Part shown: piece by piece, positions 7,649-20,200 of the stretch | Layout: the number at the start of each line of letters is the position of its first letter | Position numbering within the stretch: position 1 is the first letter of the stretch | DNA from: Pseudomonas silvicola | GTDB lineage: Bacteria; Pseudomonadota; Gammaproteobacteria; Pseudomonadales; Pseudomonadaceae | Length of the DNA stretch: 64,000 bases | Assembly (NCBI RefSeq): GCF_026651855.1 | Contig: NZ_CP093280.1 | Coordinates: 5,788,501-5,852,500 of the forward strand | Direction: 5' to 3' | The notes under the pieces: generated by a model | Told to the model about the DNA's origin: nothing | What the model saw: only the letters and a program-made list of their open reading frames with translations | Databases searched by the model: none | Made by a program: the position numbers and the translations under genes

Positions 7649-10099
7649 TCAATATTGGTAACGCAAGGTCACCGCAAAGTTACGAGGGTCACCGTAGAAC
7701 AGCCCGCCAAAGTTGTTGGAGGTGGGCAGGGTCTGATAGTAGACCTTGTCCAGGGCGTTGTTGAGGTTGTATTGCACACTGAACTGCTTGTCGATCTGAT
7801 AATTCAAGTGCAGGTTGAGCAGTGCATAGCCGCCCTGGTTGATGGTGTAGGTGCTGGCCTCGGTGTAGGTCTTGCTTTGCACGAATACATCGCCCCCCAC
7901 CCTCCACTGCTTGAAGTCACCTGGCAGCCTGTAATCGGTACCCACTTTCAACAAACGGCGCGGGATACGCGTGTAATAGTCGCTACCCTTGCTTTTACCC
8001 GCCACGTATTCCGGGTCGCTGTAGGTGTAGCCGGCACTGACATTCCAGTCCTCCAGCGGCTGACCCGACACTTCGACCTCGAAACCCCGGTTGCGGACCT
8101 TGCCGCCTTCCTCGTAACAGCTGCTGGTACCGGTCACACCACAGGTGCTGGCGCCAGCGATCGCTTCGGGCATATGGTTCAGGTTTGTCTGAAACAGCGC
8201 GAAAGAGGTGTTGAGGCGACCGTCGAAATACTCGCTTTTGAGACCGATCTCGTAGTTGTCGCCTTCGATGGGCGCCAGCAGTTTGTTGCCTAGCCCGAAG
8301 TAACTCTGGGTCTTGTAGATTTCAGTGTAACTGGCGTACAGCGTATGGTTGTCGTTCAGGTCATAGACGATACCCGCGTAGGGCACGACGTGACGATTCT
8401 CCGAGTAACTGTCCTGGGTCGACGGGCTGTCCACGTGGTAGTCCGACCAACTGACCCTGGCCCCCAGGATCAGACTCAGATCGTCCGTCAGGCTGAGACG
8501 GGTAGCGCCATAAACGCCTTTCTCCTCGCGGATGTAGTTGTAGTCGGCACGGCTGGCATCATTGATGATGGGCGCCGGAATAGAAGCCCAGTCGAAGTCG
8601 GTGATATTGATGGTCGGCGTGTTGGTGCCCTTGTAAATGGCGGCGTTGAACGCATCACGCCGGGTGTTGGCGCCCAGCATCAGCTGATGCACGCGCCCGA
8701 ACAGCGAAAACGGGCCTGTGGCATACAGGTCCAGGCCGTACTGCCGATCGTCGTAGTTGACCTTGGAAATCGGCAGCGTATACACGTTGCCAGACGTATT
8801 GGAGGTCACCCGGGCGGGATACGACGACAGAAAGTCCGCGTTTGAAGAAATGCCATTGGCGGCAAACGTCAGTTTCCAATCGTTGGCGAAGTGATGCGTG
8901 ATGTCACCGAACAGGGTGTAGTTGGTCTTGTCCAGGTAGGCCCACTTGCCGGCCAGCGACGCTGATCGCGACAACGGGTAGAACGACCCATCGGCCTTGG
9001 TGTTCAAACCACCCCAGTCGTACCCATCGTTGCGGTCCTGCTGGATGGTCGCCCCCAGCGTCAGCACCGTGGCATCGTCCAGGTCGGCTTCGCCCACCAT
9101 GTACAGCAGTTGGTTATCCTTGCCGGCACCGTCACGGTAACTGTTGCCCGTGTTGTAGTAGGCCACCGCACGACCACGAATACGCCCGTCGTCCGTCAAG
9201 GGCCCGGACACATCGATCTGGCTGCGATAGTTATCCCAGGAGCCCGCGCCCAGTTCCGCACCCAGGCGGAAATCCTGCGTGGGGCGCTTGCGCACCAGGT
9301 TGATCGCGGCTGAGGGGTTGCCGGTGCCTTGCATCAACCCGTTGGCGCCACGTACTACCTCCACACGGTCATAGATGGCCATGTTGGAAGTGGACATGAC
9401 GTCCATGGAATAGTTTTCCGAGATATTGCTGGGTATGCCATCGAACTGCAGATCGTTGATCTCGAATCCGCGCGCGTAATAGGTTGAACGCTCGGTGCCG
9501 ATTTTGGTGTAAGTGATGCCGGTGGTCGTACGTGCGACGTCATCCAGCGACTGCAGGTTTTCATCGTCCATTTTCTGCCGAGTCACGACCGTGACCGATT
9601 GCGGTGTTTCCCGCAAACTCATGGCCATCTTCGTCGCAGTGCTGGTTGAACCTGTGGTATACGAACCGCTCCCCTCGGTCGTAGCGCCCAATGCGGTACT
9701 GCGTACCGACGTGCTATCCAGATTGACCGCGGCCGGATTGCTGCCGACCATGTGTACCGTCAGCGTCTGCCCCTGAAAACTGTAGCGCAGCCCCGTGCCC
9801 GCCAGCAGGGTGGCGATTGCCACGTCGGCCGGCATTGCGCCGTGCACGGCGCTGCTCCTGACGCCCTGTACGTCAGTCACCGAATACAGCACCTGCAGGT
9901 TGGCCTGCCCACCGAACGTCTGAAGCGCGGCGCTCAATGTCTGCGCCGGAATATCGAACATCTGATCCTGAGCCTGTGCCACCGGGACAGCACACAACAT
10001 GAGCCCCACACTCAATGCTGACAGGTGGAACGGCATGGATAATGTCTGCCGCAGCATGAAAGCTTTCAGCGCAGCGTTATTGGAGGTGAAGGTTGGCAT
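7649..10099 (-). CDS. fpvA: FpvA, TonB-dependent ferripyoverdine receptor with signalling domain
   Basis: The protein has 816 residues. A signal peptide ends near residue 43 (PVAQA). It is followed by an STN signalling domain (about 47-120, FDIPAQTLSAALQTF), a plug domain (about 155-265, RETPQSVTVVTRQ, then VEVVRGANGLMQG and NLVRKRPT) and a 22-strand barrel ending in NFAVTLRYQY with the terminal aromatic typical of outer-membrane proteins. The STN domain means it can signal through an FpvR-like anti-sigma factor to PvdS/FpvI as well as import ferric pyoverdine. It lies next to pvdE in the reverse direction, as in other pvd loci. The ATG at 10099 is about 75 bases below the promoter box. An in-frame internal start at residue 15 would give a tighter signal peptide and cannot be excluded. 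Confidence 0.94.
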   Translation of the reverse strand: MPTFTSNNAALKAFMLRQTLSMPFHLSALSVGLMLCAVPVAQAQDQMFDIPAQTLSAALQTFGGQANLQVLYSVTDVQGVRSSAVHGAMPADVAIATLLAGTGLRYSFQGQTLTVHMVGSNPAAVNLDSTSVRSTALGATTEGSGSYTTGSTSTATKMAMSLRETPQSVTVVTRQKMDDENLQSLDDVARTTTGITYTKIGTERSTYYARGFEINDLQFDGIPSNISENYSMDVMSTSNMAIYDRVEVVRGANGLMQGTGNPSAAINLVRKRPTQDFRLGAELGAGSWDNYRSQIDVSGPLTDDGRIRGRAVAYYNTGNSYRDGAGKDNQLLYMVGEADLDDATVLTLGATIQQDRNDGYDWGGLNTKADGSFYPLSRSASLAGKWAYLDKTNYTLFGDITHHFANDWKLTFAANGISSNADFLSSYPARVTSNTSGNVYTLPISKVNYDDRQYGLDLYATGPFSLFGRVHQLMLGANTRRDAFNAAIYKGTNTPTINITDFDWASIPAPIINDASRADYNYIREEKGVYGATRLSLTDDLSLILGARVSWSDYHVDSPSTQDSYSENRHVVPYAGIVYDLNDNHTLYASYTEIYKTQSYFGLGNKLLAPIEGDNYEIGLKSEYFDGRLNTSFALFQTNLNHMPEAIAGASTCGVTGTSSCYEEGGKVRNRGFEVEVSGQPLEDWNVSAGYTYSDPEYVAGKSKGSDYYTRIPRRLLKVGTDYRLPGDFKQWRVGGDVFVQSKTYTEASTYTINQGGYALLNLHLNYQIDKQFSVQYNLNNALDKVYYQTLPTSNNFGGLFYGDPRNFAVTLRYQY

Positions 10100-10175
10100 C
10101 TCAATCTCTCTTTGGAGGATTTTGTCGAGCGATAATACTTCTCATTTTCTCTGGTATCGCACGCCCGCTCCTAAT

Positions 10176-10199
10176 ACGATCCTCGCTCGCATAAATTCA
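10176..10199 (-). promoter_or_regulatory. Iron-starvation sigma-type box upstream of fpvA (TGAAT variant)
   Basis: On the minus strand TGAAT, 16 bases and CGT (followed by ATT) matches the PvdS box except for one base of the -35 element (TGAAT for TAAAT). CGT lies about 77 bases before the fpvA ATG. The change could reflect use by FpvI as well as PvdS; this is inference. Confidence 0.65.
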
Positions 10200-10220
10200 G
10201 GAAAATGTGCTGAAAACGTT

Positions 10221-11192
10221 TTAGCCAACGATGGCCTGTGTGCTCAGAAACTCGCCAAGCCTGCGGCCCAGCGACTGTTGAATCAGCGCAACGTCCTCGA
10301 CCACCGCTTCCATGCGCATGAAGTCGTGAGTCATACCATCCACCACTTGCAACTCCACCTCGACGTTCGCTGCCCGAAGGTGCGAGGCAAGCGCCAGCCC
10401 TTCATCCAACAAGGGGTCGTACTGGGCGAGCAGCAACCAGGCGGGGGCCACGTGGGAGGGGACGGTGGCCAGCAACGGTGAGAAACGGGGATCGAGGCGA
10501 TCCTGGGGTGTGCGTTGGTACAGCTGGTAGAACCATTGCAGCGTGTCTTTTTCGAGCAGATAACCGCGGGCAAAAGCATCGTGCGACGCTCGCGTACAAC
10601 TGGCGTCCGTCACGGGGTACAGCAGGATCTGCAGGCAGGGGCCAAGCTCTCCACGCGAAGCGATATCGATGGCCAGCGCAGCGGCCAGGCTGCCGCCGAC
10701 GCTGTCACCGCCTACCGCCAGTCGGCCCCGGTCCAGCCCCAGTTCATGGCAATGGCTATGCAGCCACGCCCAGGCATCCTGTGCGTCTTCAAATGCGGTA
10801 GGGAAGCGCCACTGAGGTGCCAGGCGATAGGCAACCGATAGCACGGCGACGCCTGACTCGACCGCCAGCCGGCGACACAGGCCATCATGGGAGTCGAGAC
10901 TGCCCACCACGTAGCCGCCGCCATGGAAGAACAGCAGTGCGCCACCCGCCTGGCCCGAAGGGGCCTGCGGCACGTACAGCCGAGCCGGTAGCGCGTGGCC
11001 GTCGCGCGCACTGATGGGGAAGTCTTTCACCCGCTGCACCTGTATGTCGTCCAGGTTCATCAGTTTCGACGACTCGTCGAACTGCTGCCGAGCCTGATCA
11101 GGCGTCATCTCATGCATCACACAACTGTTGCCCGCGCTGCGGCCGGCACCCACCAGGTCAAGGTAGGCCTCTACATCTGGATTCAACGGCAT
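10221..11192 (-). CDS. HSL-family (family IV) alpha/beta-hydrolase/esterase in the pvd locus
   Basis: The protein has 323 residues. The oxyanion-hole motif HGGGY is at residues 90-94. Ser164 lies in GDSVGG, Asp259 in YDPLLDEG and His289 in GMTHDF, so the catalytic triad of a hormone-sensitive-lipase-like esterase is complete. No signal peptide is seen, so it is predicted to be cytoplasmic. It lies immediately downstream of the thioesterase-bearing synthetase and before fpvA, which suggests a link to pyoverdine, but no substrate can be assigned. Trimming of mis-acylated intermediates or hydrolysis of siderophore esters are guesses. ATG at 11192 has a good GGAGTG ribosome site and is preferred to GTG at 11207. 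A terminator separates it from the upstream gene. Confidence 0.85.
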   Translation of the reverse strand: MPLNPDVEAYLDLVGAGRSAGNSCVMHEMTPDQARQQFDESSKLMNLDDIQVQRVKDFPISARDGHALPARLYVPQAPSGQAGGALLFFHGGGYVVGSLDSHDGLCRRLAVESGVAVLSVAYRLAPQWRFPTAFEDAQDAWAWLHSHCHELGLDRGRLAVGGDSVGGSLAAALAIDIASRGELGPCLQILLYPVTDASCTRASHDAFARGYLLEKDTLQWFYQLYQRTPQDRLDPRFSPLLATVPSHVAPAWLLLAQYDPLLDEGLALASHLRAANVEVELQVVDGMTHDFMRMEAVVEDVALIQQSLGRRLGEFLSTQAIVG

Positions 11193-11213
11193 GATCAAAC
11201 ACTCCACTGCATG

Positions 11214-11239
11214 AAAAAAAGGGCGGCCCCGGGCCGCCC
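11214..11239 (-). terminator. Intrinsic terminator between the terminal peptide synthetase and the esterase
   Basis: Read on the minus strand, a GC-only stem of up to nine pairs (11221-11239, GGGCGGCCC and its complement) is followed by seven T (11220-11214). It lies 8 bases past the synthetase stop and just before the esterase ribosome site, so esterase expression would depend on read-through or an undetected promoter. Confidence 0.85.
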
Positions 11240-11246
11240 TGATGGA

Positions 11247-14200
11247 CTAAATGGACGGTAGCGCGGCGGTGGCGCACAGCAGGTCGCTGAGTTCACTCAG
11301 CACGGCGTCGGCATGCGGAACATCGAAGTGCCCACAGTCCAGCCAGCGCGTGTGCATGGCTGGCGTGCCCAGCTGTTCATGCCAGCGTCGCACTTCGGCC
11401 TGACGCCCTTGCACCCACCAGCAATGGGGCGCGGCGTTCACCGCCGGGCAGGCCCCCAGTTGCGCAGCCAGCGCTTTGAGGCAACGACCGGTTTCCAGGC
11501 CGCGTTGCACGTCTTCATCGCTGAAACCCATGGCGGCGGCGGACCGCGGCAGGGCCGGCAGGACTTCAGACGCTGCCTGGGCAGCCCCCTCCCCTCCCGG
11601 TACATATCCATCCAGCAGTCCCAGGAACGAGACGCTCTGGCCCTGCCGCTCCAGTTCCGCAGTCATCAGCGTCACCAGGGTGGCGCCAAGCGACCAGCCC
11701 AGCAGGCTGTACGGCCCCTGCGGCTGCAGTGCCCGAATGAAGCCCACGTAGTCCTGGGCCATCGAGTGCAGCGAGTCATCGCTCCAGGTGGGGTCCAACA
11801 ACATCCGCGACTGAATGGCCAACACCTGCCGCTGCCCATTCAGGCATTTGGCCAGCGGCTCATAATCAAACACCGTGCCGTAGCCGGCATGCACACAGAA
11901 CACCGGTGCACGGCCGCTCACTGCACTGTTCATGGCCAGGACGGCATTGCCCGGGCCGTCACAGGCGTGCGCCTGGGTCAAGGCAGCGATGGTCGGCTTC
12001 TGCATCAAATCGCGCAGTCGCAGTTCCAGCCCCATGGCTTTGAGCGATCGGCTTCTGGCAATCACTTGCAGGCTCAGGATCGAATCGCCCCCCAGTTCGA
12101 AGAAGCTGTCGTGGATGCCGACCTTCTCAACCTTCAACACCTTCTGCCAGATCTCTGCCATGTGCGTTTGCAGGAGCGTCTGAGGGGCTGCATAGAGACT
12201 TTGCGGGCGCTCTTGCACAGGGTCTGGCAGGTTGCGTCTGTCCACCTTGCCGTTGGGGGTCAGCGGCAGCATGGGTAACACCTCGAAGAACGACGGCACC
12301 ATGTAGTCGGGCAGCCTGGCCAAAAGCGCTTCGCGCAGTTGTTCCTCAAGTGCAGGCATCGCCCCCTTCTCAGCCAACACCACGTAGGCCACAAGCCGAT
12401 TCACCCCGCCCACTTCGCGCGCCACCACCACGGCCTCCCGCACCGCCTGGTTGCCGTTGAGCGCAGCCTCGATTTCACCCAGTTCGATGCGCAGCCCTCG
12501 CAGCTTGACCTGGTTATCCAGGCGCCCCAAGTAATGGAAGGTACCCAGGCCGTCCCTGAGCACACGGTCCCCGGTGCGATACAGACGAGCACCGGTGCCC
12601 AGTGGGTCGGGGATGAACCGTTCCGCCGTCAGGCCCGGACGTTGCAGATAGCCCCTGGCCAGCAACGCCGAACCCAGGTACAGCTCCCCGCCCAGCAGTG
12701 CAGGCGAAGGGTTGAAGCTGTCATCGAGCACGAAGGTGCTGCGCGCGCCCACTGCCTGGCCGATGGGCGCATACGCGGCATCGCACACCTGGCTGGCCGC
12801 CGCTTTCCACAGCAACGGCGTGATCACCGTTTCGGTCGGCCCATAACCATTGATCAGGTAACGCGCTCCGAGCACCCGCCGAGCGCGCTCGTAGGTCGAC
12901 TGGGGCACGGCGTCGCCGCCGAAACAGTAAACACGCATGCTGGGTGGCGCGCCGTAGTGCTCGGCATGCTCGGTAAGCTGCTGCAGGTAGGCCGGCGGGA
13001 AGGCCGCTACCGTCACCCCATGCTCACGCATGGCCATGCACGTCTGCTCGGCGGTCCAGAGTTGGTCGTCACGCAACAGAATCCGGGCGCCGTGGGTCAA
13101 GCCCACCAGCCAACGCTCCTGGGCACCATCGAAGGCGAAGGACATGAAATGCAGCTCACAGTCTTGCGGGCTCATTTCGTATAGCGCACCTATGGCCTGG
13201 CAATGCCGGGCCAACGGACCATGGGCCACCGCAACGCCTTTGGGTTGCCCGGTGGAACCGGAGGTGTAAATGACGTACGCCAGATTGTCCGGGCTCAAGG
13301 CCACTTGCGGCCCCGTCTCGCAGACATGATGGATCATCGCGTCCACCTCCAGGCACTGCACCGTCTCCGGAATCGGCAACAGGTGGCGCTGCGCAGCAGC
13401 GGTCAGCACCAGGTGCGCCTCGCAGTCGCCCAGAATGTAGGCCAGGCGTTCGCGCGGGTAACCCAAATCCAGGGGCACATAAACGGCCCCTGCCTTGAGC
13501 ACTGCCAGCAGCGCGACCAGAATATCCGGCGTGCGCGCAAGGCCCACCGCCACGCGGACTTCAGGCCCCGCCCCAGCGGCCACCAGCCGAAGCGCCAGCG
13601 CGTTGGCCCGTTGGTCCAGCGCGCGATAGGTAAGGGTCTGCTCGCCCCCCATCACCGCCACTGCCTGCCCGTGCTCATCAGCCCAGGCGCGAATGCGCTC
13701 ATGGACCAGGATCGCCTCGCCTTCCACCGCCGGTACCGGCAACGCCTCATGGGCGGTCAGTGCGACATTGCCCAGACAGTCATCGCCGCTGGCAATAAGC
13801 CCGTCCAGGATCGACTCCATGGACAGGCGAATACTCGCCACGGTCGAGGGGTCGAAGTGACGGCGCACATGCATGTATTCGATGCACAACTGCGCCCCTT
13901 CGTTCGTCACCATCAGGTCCATCGGGAAATCGGTCAGCCCTGCCCCGCTGCTGGGTCCGAACTGTAGCGAAGGGTCATTCCACTCCCGTAGCGCCTGATC
14001 CACGGGATGGTTCTCGAAGACGATAATGCTGTCAAACAAAGGGCGCCCCGGCAGCCCGGCCCAACGCTGGATGTCGGCCAGCGCCACATACTCATGCTCG
14101 CGCATATGAACATTGCGGTCCTGCAAGTCTCGCAACCAGTCGCCAATCCGCCTTTCCGGATCGACCGTGTGCACCACTGGCAGGGTGTTGATGAACAATC

Positions 14201-17200
14201 CCAGGATCCTGTCGGCCCCAGGAAGGCTGGGCGATCGACCGGCCACTGTCGAGCCGAACGCCACCGTGCGCTGCCCGGTGTAGCGGCTCAACAACACCAG
14301 CCACGCCCCTTGAATCAGGGTGTTCAGGGTGACGCGCTGAGACCGTGCGAACTGCGTGAATCGCTCAGTACGGTCGGCATCAAAACGGCTGTACAGCGCC
14401 TCATGCCCCTGACGCTGTTCGCGGGCGGGAATGGCATTGGCCAGCAGGCACGGCTCTTCGAGTTCGGCAACCTGTGCGCGCCAGAACCGCTCACCGGCCT
14501 CGGCATCCTGACGCTGCAACCATGCGATGTAATCCCGATAAGGGCGGCCGGGCGTGACCTGGCCTCCTGCGTAAGTGGTCAACACTTCACCAATCAGCTG
14601 CGACAGGCTCCAACCGTCTACCAGCAGGTGGTGGTACGTCCAGATCAACTGATGCGTGTCCTGGCCCGTTCGTACCAGAGCAATGTGTTGCAACGACGGC
14701 TGATCCAGCTTGAGCCCCTGGGACCGGACCTGCGCCGCGTAAGCCTGATGGCGGGCCTCGGGGTCCGGCTCTTCGCGCCAGTCCAGCACGGTGACCGGGC
14801 TGTCGACCCGGTCCAGCACAAACTGCACCGGCTCGGGTAGATCCTGCCAGAAGAAACCGGTGCGCAGGATCGTATGGCGATCGCAGGCCTGCTCGATGGC
14901 GTGGGTGAAACGCTCGGCATCCAGGCCGGTGACGCTGATGCTCAACTGGTTGACATACACATTCGAGCCTTGGCTGTTCAGGCTCTGGAACAGCATGCCC
15001 TGCTGCATGGGCGACAGCGGGTAAAGCTCGACCAGACGCTGCGGATCAAGCGGCAGCCTGCCGACCTGCTGCGGCGTCAAGGCGTGCAAGGGGCCGGCGC
15101 TTTCGACCTGCTCGGGTGGCGCCATGCAGGTTTCGCTGCGCGCCGCCAGCGCGCGAATCGTCGGGTACTGGAACACGTCCTTGGGGGTGATTTCGATGCC
15201 CTGCTGGCGTGCACGTGCCACCAACTGGATGGAAACGATCGAGTCGCCGCCCAGCTCGAAGAAGTTGTCCAGTGCACCGATTTCTTCAACCCTGAGTACC
15301 TGCGCGAACAGGTCCGCCAGTGCCTGCTCTCGTGCCCCCTGCAAGGGCGCGCCGTCAGCATCGCTCGCGCGACGCTCGATGGCTGGCAGCGCCTTGCGAT
15401 CCAGCTTGCCGTTGGGGCTCAGGGGCATCTGCTCAAGCGCTTGCCACTGGGTAGGCACCATGTACTCAGGCAATTGGTCATTCAACCAGTGCATCAGCAC
15501 CGCCTGCCATGCCTCACCGGTATCGGCGTCATCGGCCAGGACCACCCAGGCCGCCAGGAACCTGCTTTCCACAGCCTGGACGGTGGCCTCTAGCACAAGA
15601 GGATGCTCGAGAAGGCGCGCTTCGATCTCGCCCAACTCGATACGCAACCCGCGCAGTTTGACCTGATGATCGATGCGCCCCAGGTACTCAATAGCGCCAT
15701 CAGCGCGATAGCAAGCAAGGTCGCCCGTGCGATACAAGCGCTCACCCGGCTGAAACGGACTGGCCGGGAACCGCTCGGCCGTCAGGCCCGGGCGGCGGTG
15801 GTAGCCGCGGCCAAGGCCTGCGCCAGCCAGGTAGAGTTCACCCCGAACCCCCACCGGCACCGGCTCCAGACAGTCATCGAGTACATGGCAGGCCAGGTTG
15901 TCGATCGGCCAGCCAATGGGCACCCCGTCTTGTCCGTCGTTGCGGCAGGTCCAGTGCGTGACATCGATCGCCGCCTCGGTCGGGCCGTACAGGTTATACA
16001 GTGCGGCACCCGGCAAGGCCTTGAACAGGGCATTCTGCGTATTGGCGGCCAGGGCTTCGCCGCTGCAGAACACTCGGGACAAAGAGCGGCATCGGGATAC
16101 CCGGGCATCCTGCAGGAATACCTGAAGCATCGAGGGCACAAAGTGCAGCGTCGACACCTGATGCCTTTCGATCAGTTCGATCAGCCGTGCCGGGTCGCGA
16201 TGATCACCCGGCCCCGCCATTACCAGGCGAGCCCCGGTCGACAGCGGCCAGAAAAACTCCCACACCGAGACATCGAAACTGAAGGGGGTCTTTTGCAGTA
16301 CCACATCCTGAGGGCCCAGCGAGTAAGCCCGCTGCATCCAGGCGATTCGATTGCTCAATGCCCCATGGCGGTTGGCCGCGCCCTTGGGGCGCCCGGTGGA
16401 ACCGGAGGTATAGATCATGTAAGCCAGGCTTTGTGCCCCTTGCCACCCAGACGGTGCACGGACCGGGCTTCGGCCGATGGTTTCCAGAATCAGTGGGGTG
16501 GCGACCCGATCAAGCGGCAATCGATCGGCCAGGTGCGCTTGGCACAGCAGCACGCCGACCCCGCTGTCTTCGACCATATACGTCAGGCGATCGCTGGGAT
16601 AATCGGGGTCAAACGGCACGTAGGCAGCGCCGGCCTTGAGGATGCCCAGCAATGCCACGACCATTTCCACGCTGCGCTCGGCACACACACCCACCAGCGT
16701 CTGCGCGCCGACGCCGACGGCCAGTAACCGGTGCGCCACCGCGTTGGCTCGTTCGTCCAGCGCCTGATAGGTCAGCGTCTGGTCAGCGCAAACCAGCGCT
16801 ATCGTTTCAGGAGTACGCTCAACCTGCTGCTCGAACCCTTGGTGCACGGGCAAGTGCCCACTCGTATCCGACAGTGTCCGGTTGAAGTCGCCGACAATGA
16901 CCGAACGTTGGTCCGGGTCCAGCGTCGACAGTTGCCCTAGCGGCCGATTCAGGTCATCGATCAACCCGCACATCAATGTCACCAGATGCCCAAGCAAGGC
17001 ACGCGCGGTGGATTCGCCGAAGGCGGCCCGATCAAAATTGGCATGCAGGCTCAGGCGTTCACCCTGATTGACCAGCAATGTGAACGGGAAGCTGGTCTGC
17101 TCGACATTGCTGACGTTCTCGAAGCCCAGCCCCGCGGGCGCTTTTTCCTGCAGTGCCTGTGCCACCGGGTAGTTTTCGAACACCAGCAAGGTATCGAACA

Positions 17201-20200
17201 ACGACCGGCCCTGGCTGTTGGCCCAACGCTGCACATCGGCCAGGCGGGTGTGCTCCTGTTCACGCAAACTGACGTTGATGGCTTGCAGACGTTGCAGCCA
17301 ATCCTGTGCGCGCTCGTCCGCCTTGGCCGTGGTGACCACCGCCAGCGTATTGATGAATAGGCCTATCTGCTGTTCGATTCCCGGCAACTGCGCCGGGCGA
17401 CCGGCCACGGTGGCGCCGAACGCCACGCAATCATGACCAGTGAAGCGTTGCAGCAGCAGCGCCCAGGCACCTTGCACCAGTGTATTGAGCGTCAATTTGC
17501 AAGCCCGTGCGCCGGCGACCAGTCGCTCACTGCACGCGTGATCCAGCTCCAGATAGACATCGCCATGACCCGCCCCGCGCTCATCCGGGTGCAGGCGTAT
17601 GGCCTGGGCCAGTAACGTCGGCTCGGCGAGATCGACCAGGCTCTGCTGCCAGTAGGAGGCATTGGCGTGCGCGTCCTGGTCCTGCAGCCAGGCGATATAG
17701 TCACGGTAGCGGCCAACCGGCGATTCAACGGCTTGGCCGCTGTAGTGTTGCAACACCTGGGCAAGCAGTTGGGAGTTGCTCCAGCCGTCCATCAACAAGT
17801 GGTGGCAGGTATAGATGAGATGATGCCGGCCAGGCGCGGTGTGCACCAATGCGATACGCAATAAAGGCGCCTGTCGCAGGTCAAAACCTTCTCGGCGTTG
17901 TGCGCTTGCCAACTGCTCCAGCGCTGTCTGGACGTCCACCTGTTCACGCCAGTCAAAGACTTGCACAGGCAGCACCGTATGCTTGTAGACCACCTGCACC
18001 GGTTGGGTAGCGTGCCAGATGAACCCGGTGCGCAGGATATCGTGGGCACTGACCGCCATTTGCCAGCTTTCAATGAAGCGGCCAACGTCAAGGCCCGTGA
18101 GGTCCATTCGCAGCTGGTTGATGTAATCCAGGCTGTCGGGTTCGAAGACCGCGTGAAACAGCATCCCATGTTGCATGGGCGAGAGCGGGTAGGCGTCTTG
18201 CACGTGCCGGGCTGGCAGCCTCAATGCGTCCAGCTCGGACTGGGTGAAATCGCACAACTCCACATCCGACGGTGTCAGGCCCTGGTGCTGCGGCTCACAG
18301 CAATGGTCGATGATGCGCTGGAGCGCTTCGATGTAACCATCTGCCAAGCCCTGAACATGCTGAGCACTGAACATTTCACGGCTGAATGTCCAGCTCAGGC
18401 TCAGTTCGCCATTGAATACCTGGGCATTGATGGTTAGCCAATTCCCAAGCGGCGCTTCGTCATTCTGGTCGGTGCCACTACCCCAGGGGGCCGGCTGGAA
18501 CAGGCTGTTGGCGTCATCGATGCCGCTGTCCAACTGCCCTAGGTAATTGAACGTGATGCGTGGCAGTGGCAGGTTCAGGCGCTGTCGGACGTCGTGATGG
18601 GCGAGCTCGCGAAGCACGCCGAAGCTCAGGCCGTTATCAGGTACGCCACGCAGTTGCTCCTTGACGCTACAGATGGCGGTCGCCAGGTCGTCGCAGGCCG
18701 ACAAGCGCACTGGGTAGATACTGGTCAGCCAACCCACCGTGCGGGTCAGGTCCAGATCATCCCACAGCAACTCGCGACCATGCCCTTCCAGCAGTACCGG
18801 CACTGCGTCGGATGAACACTCGTGGCGCAACGCAACCACCAGGGCGGTCAGCAGCAGGTCGTTGATTCGGGTCCTATAGGCCGCGGGCGCCTCCTGCAAC
18901 AAGCGCCGCGTCTGCGCCTGGCTCAAACGCACCGATGTCTTGAGCGCATGGCGATTCACCAGGGCAGCCTGAGCATTGGCTTGGCTAAAGCAGTCCGACA
19001 CGCCCTGCAACTGCTGCTCCCAGTACCTCACTTGATTGAGGGAACAGGGATCGGCGGCATACCCTTGCAGGCGCTCGGCCCAGGTTTTCACCGATGTGGT
19101 GCGCGCGGGCAGGACAGGCGTCGAGCCTGCATGGGAATAGGCCTGTTGCAAATCCTGCAATACAACCCGCCAGGACACACCGTCGATCACGGCATGATGG
19201 GCAATCAACAATAAGCGCTGCTGGCCTTGCGGACACTGGGCCAACACGGCCCTGAGCAAGGGGCCGTCGTTGAGGCTGAGACTGCGCTGCGCCCGCTCGC
19301 ATAACGGCGCCCATTGCGCCTCATCGGTGATGTCCAGCGACCAGACCATCTGCTCGGCCTGAAGGTCAGAGGCGCTGGCGATCGATGCCTCCCAGCCCTC
19401 CTGGGTCTGGGTAAAGCGCGTGCGCAGCGCATCGTGATGCTGAACCACGGCGGCCACGGCCTGGATCAAGCGAGCCAGGTCGATGGTCTCAACCGCCTGC
19501 AGCAGCACAGATTGGTTCCAATGATCACGCTGGCCCATGGGCCTGCCGAAGAACAGGCGCTGAATGGGCAGCAACGGCACACGCCCCTCCACCGCCTCAC
19601 ACCCGGCTACCTGCCTGGCATCGCTCACGGTCGCTACCGCCGCCAGGGCGCGAACGGTCTGATGCTGGAACAGGTCCTTGGGGGTGATATGGATACCCGA
19701 CTGACGGGCTCGGCTAACCACCTGAATAGAAACGATCGAGTCCCCGCCAATCTCGAAGAAATTGTCTCGAACACCCACCGCTGGAAGGGACAGCACGCTA
19801 GCCCAGATCTCGCACAAACGCTGTTCGACAGGACCACTGGGGGCCTCATGGGCTTGCTGATTCTGGCGGGGGTCGGCGGCCGGTAGCGCACGTCGATCCA
19901 GCTTGCCATTAGGCGTGACGGGCCACTGCGCCAGAAACACGAAGAAGCTTGGAACCATGTAGTCCGGCAAGTGCGCACGAAGGCCGCTGCGCAGCACCTC
20001 ACGCAACCGCGCCATGCTCTCGACATCGGTGAGGACATCAAGCGACGCCGGAAGCACATGGGCGACCAATTGCGCACCACTGGCCAGCACCTGGGCTGAC
20101 ACCACGGCGTCCCGAACGCCAGGCAAGGCCGTCAAGCAGCTTTCTACCTCTCCCGGTTCGATCCGGAACCCGCGCACCTTGATCTGGTGGTCAGCACGGC

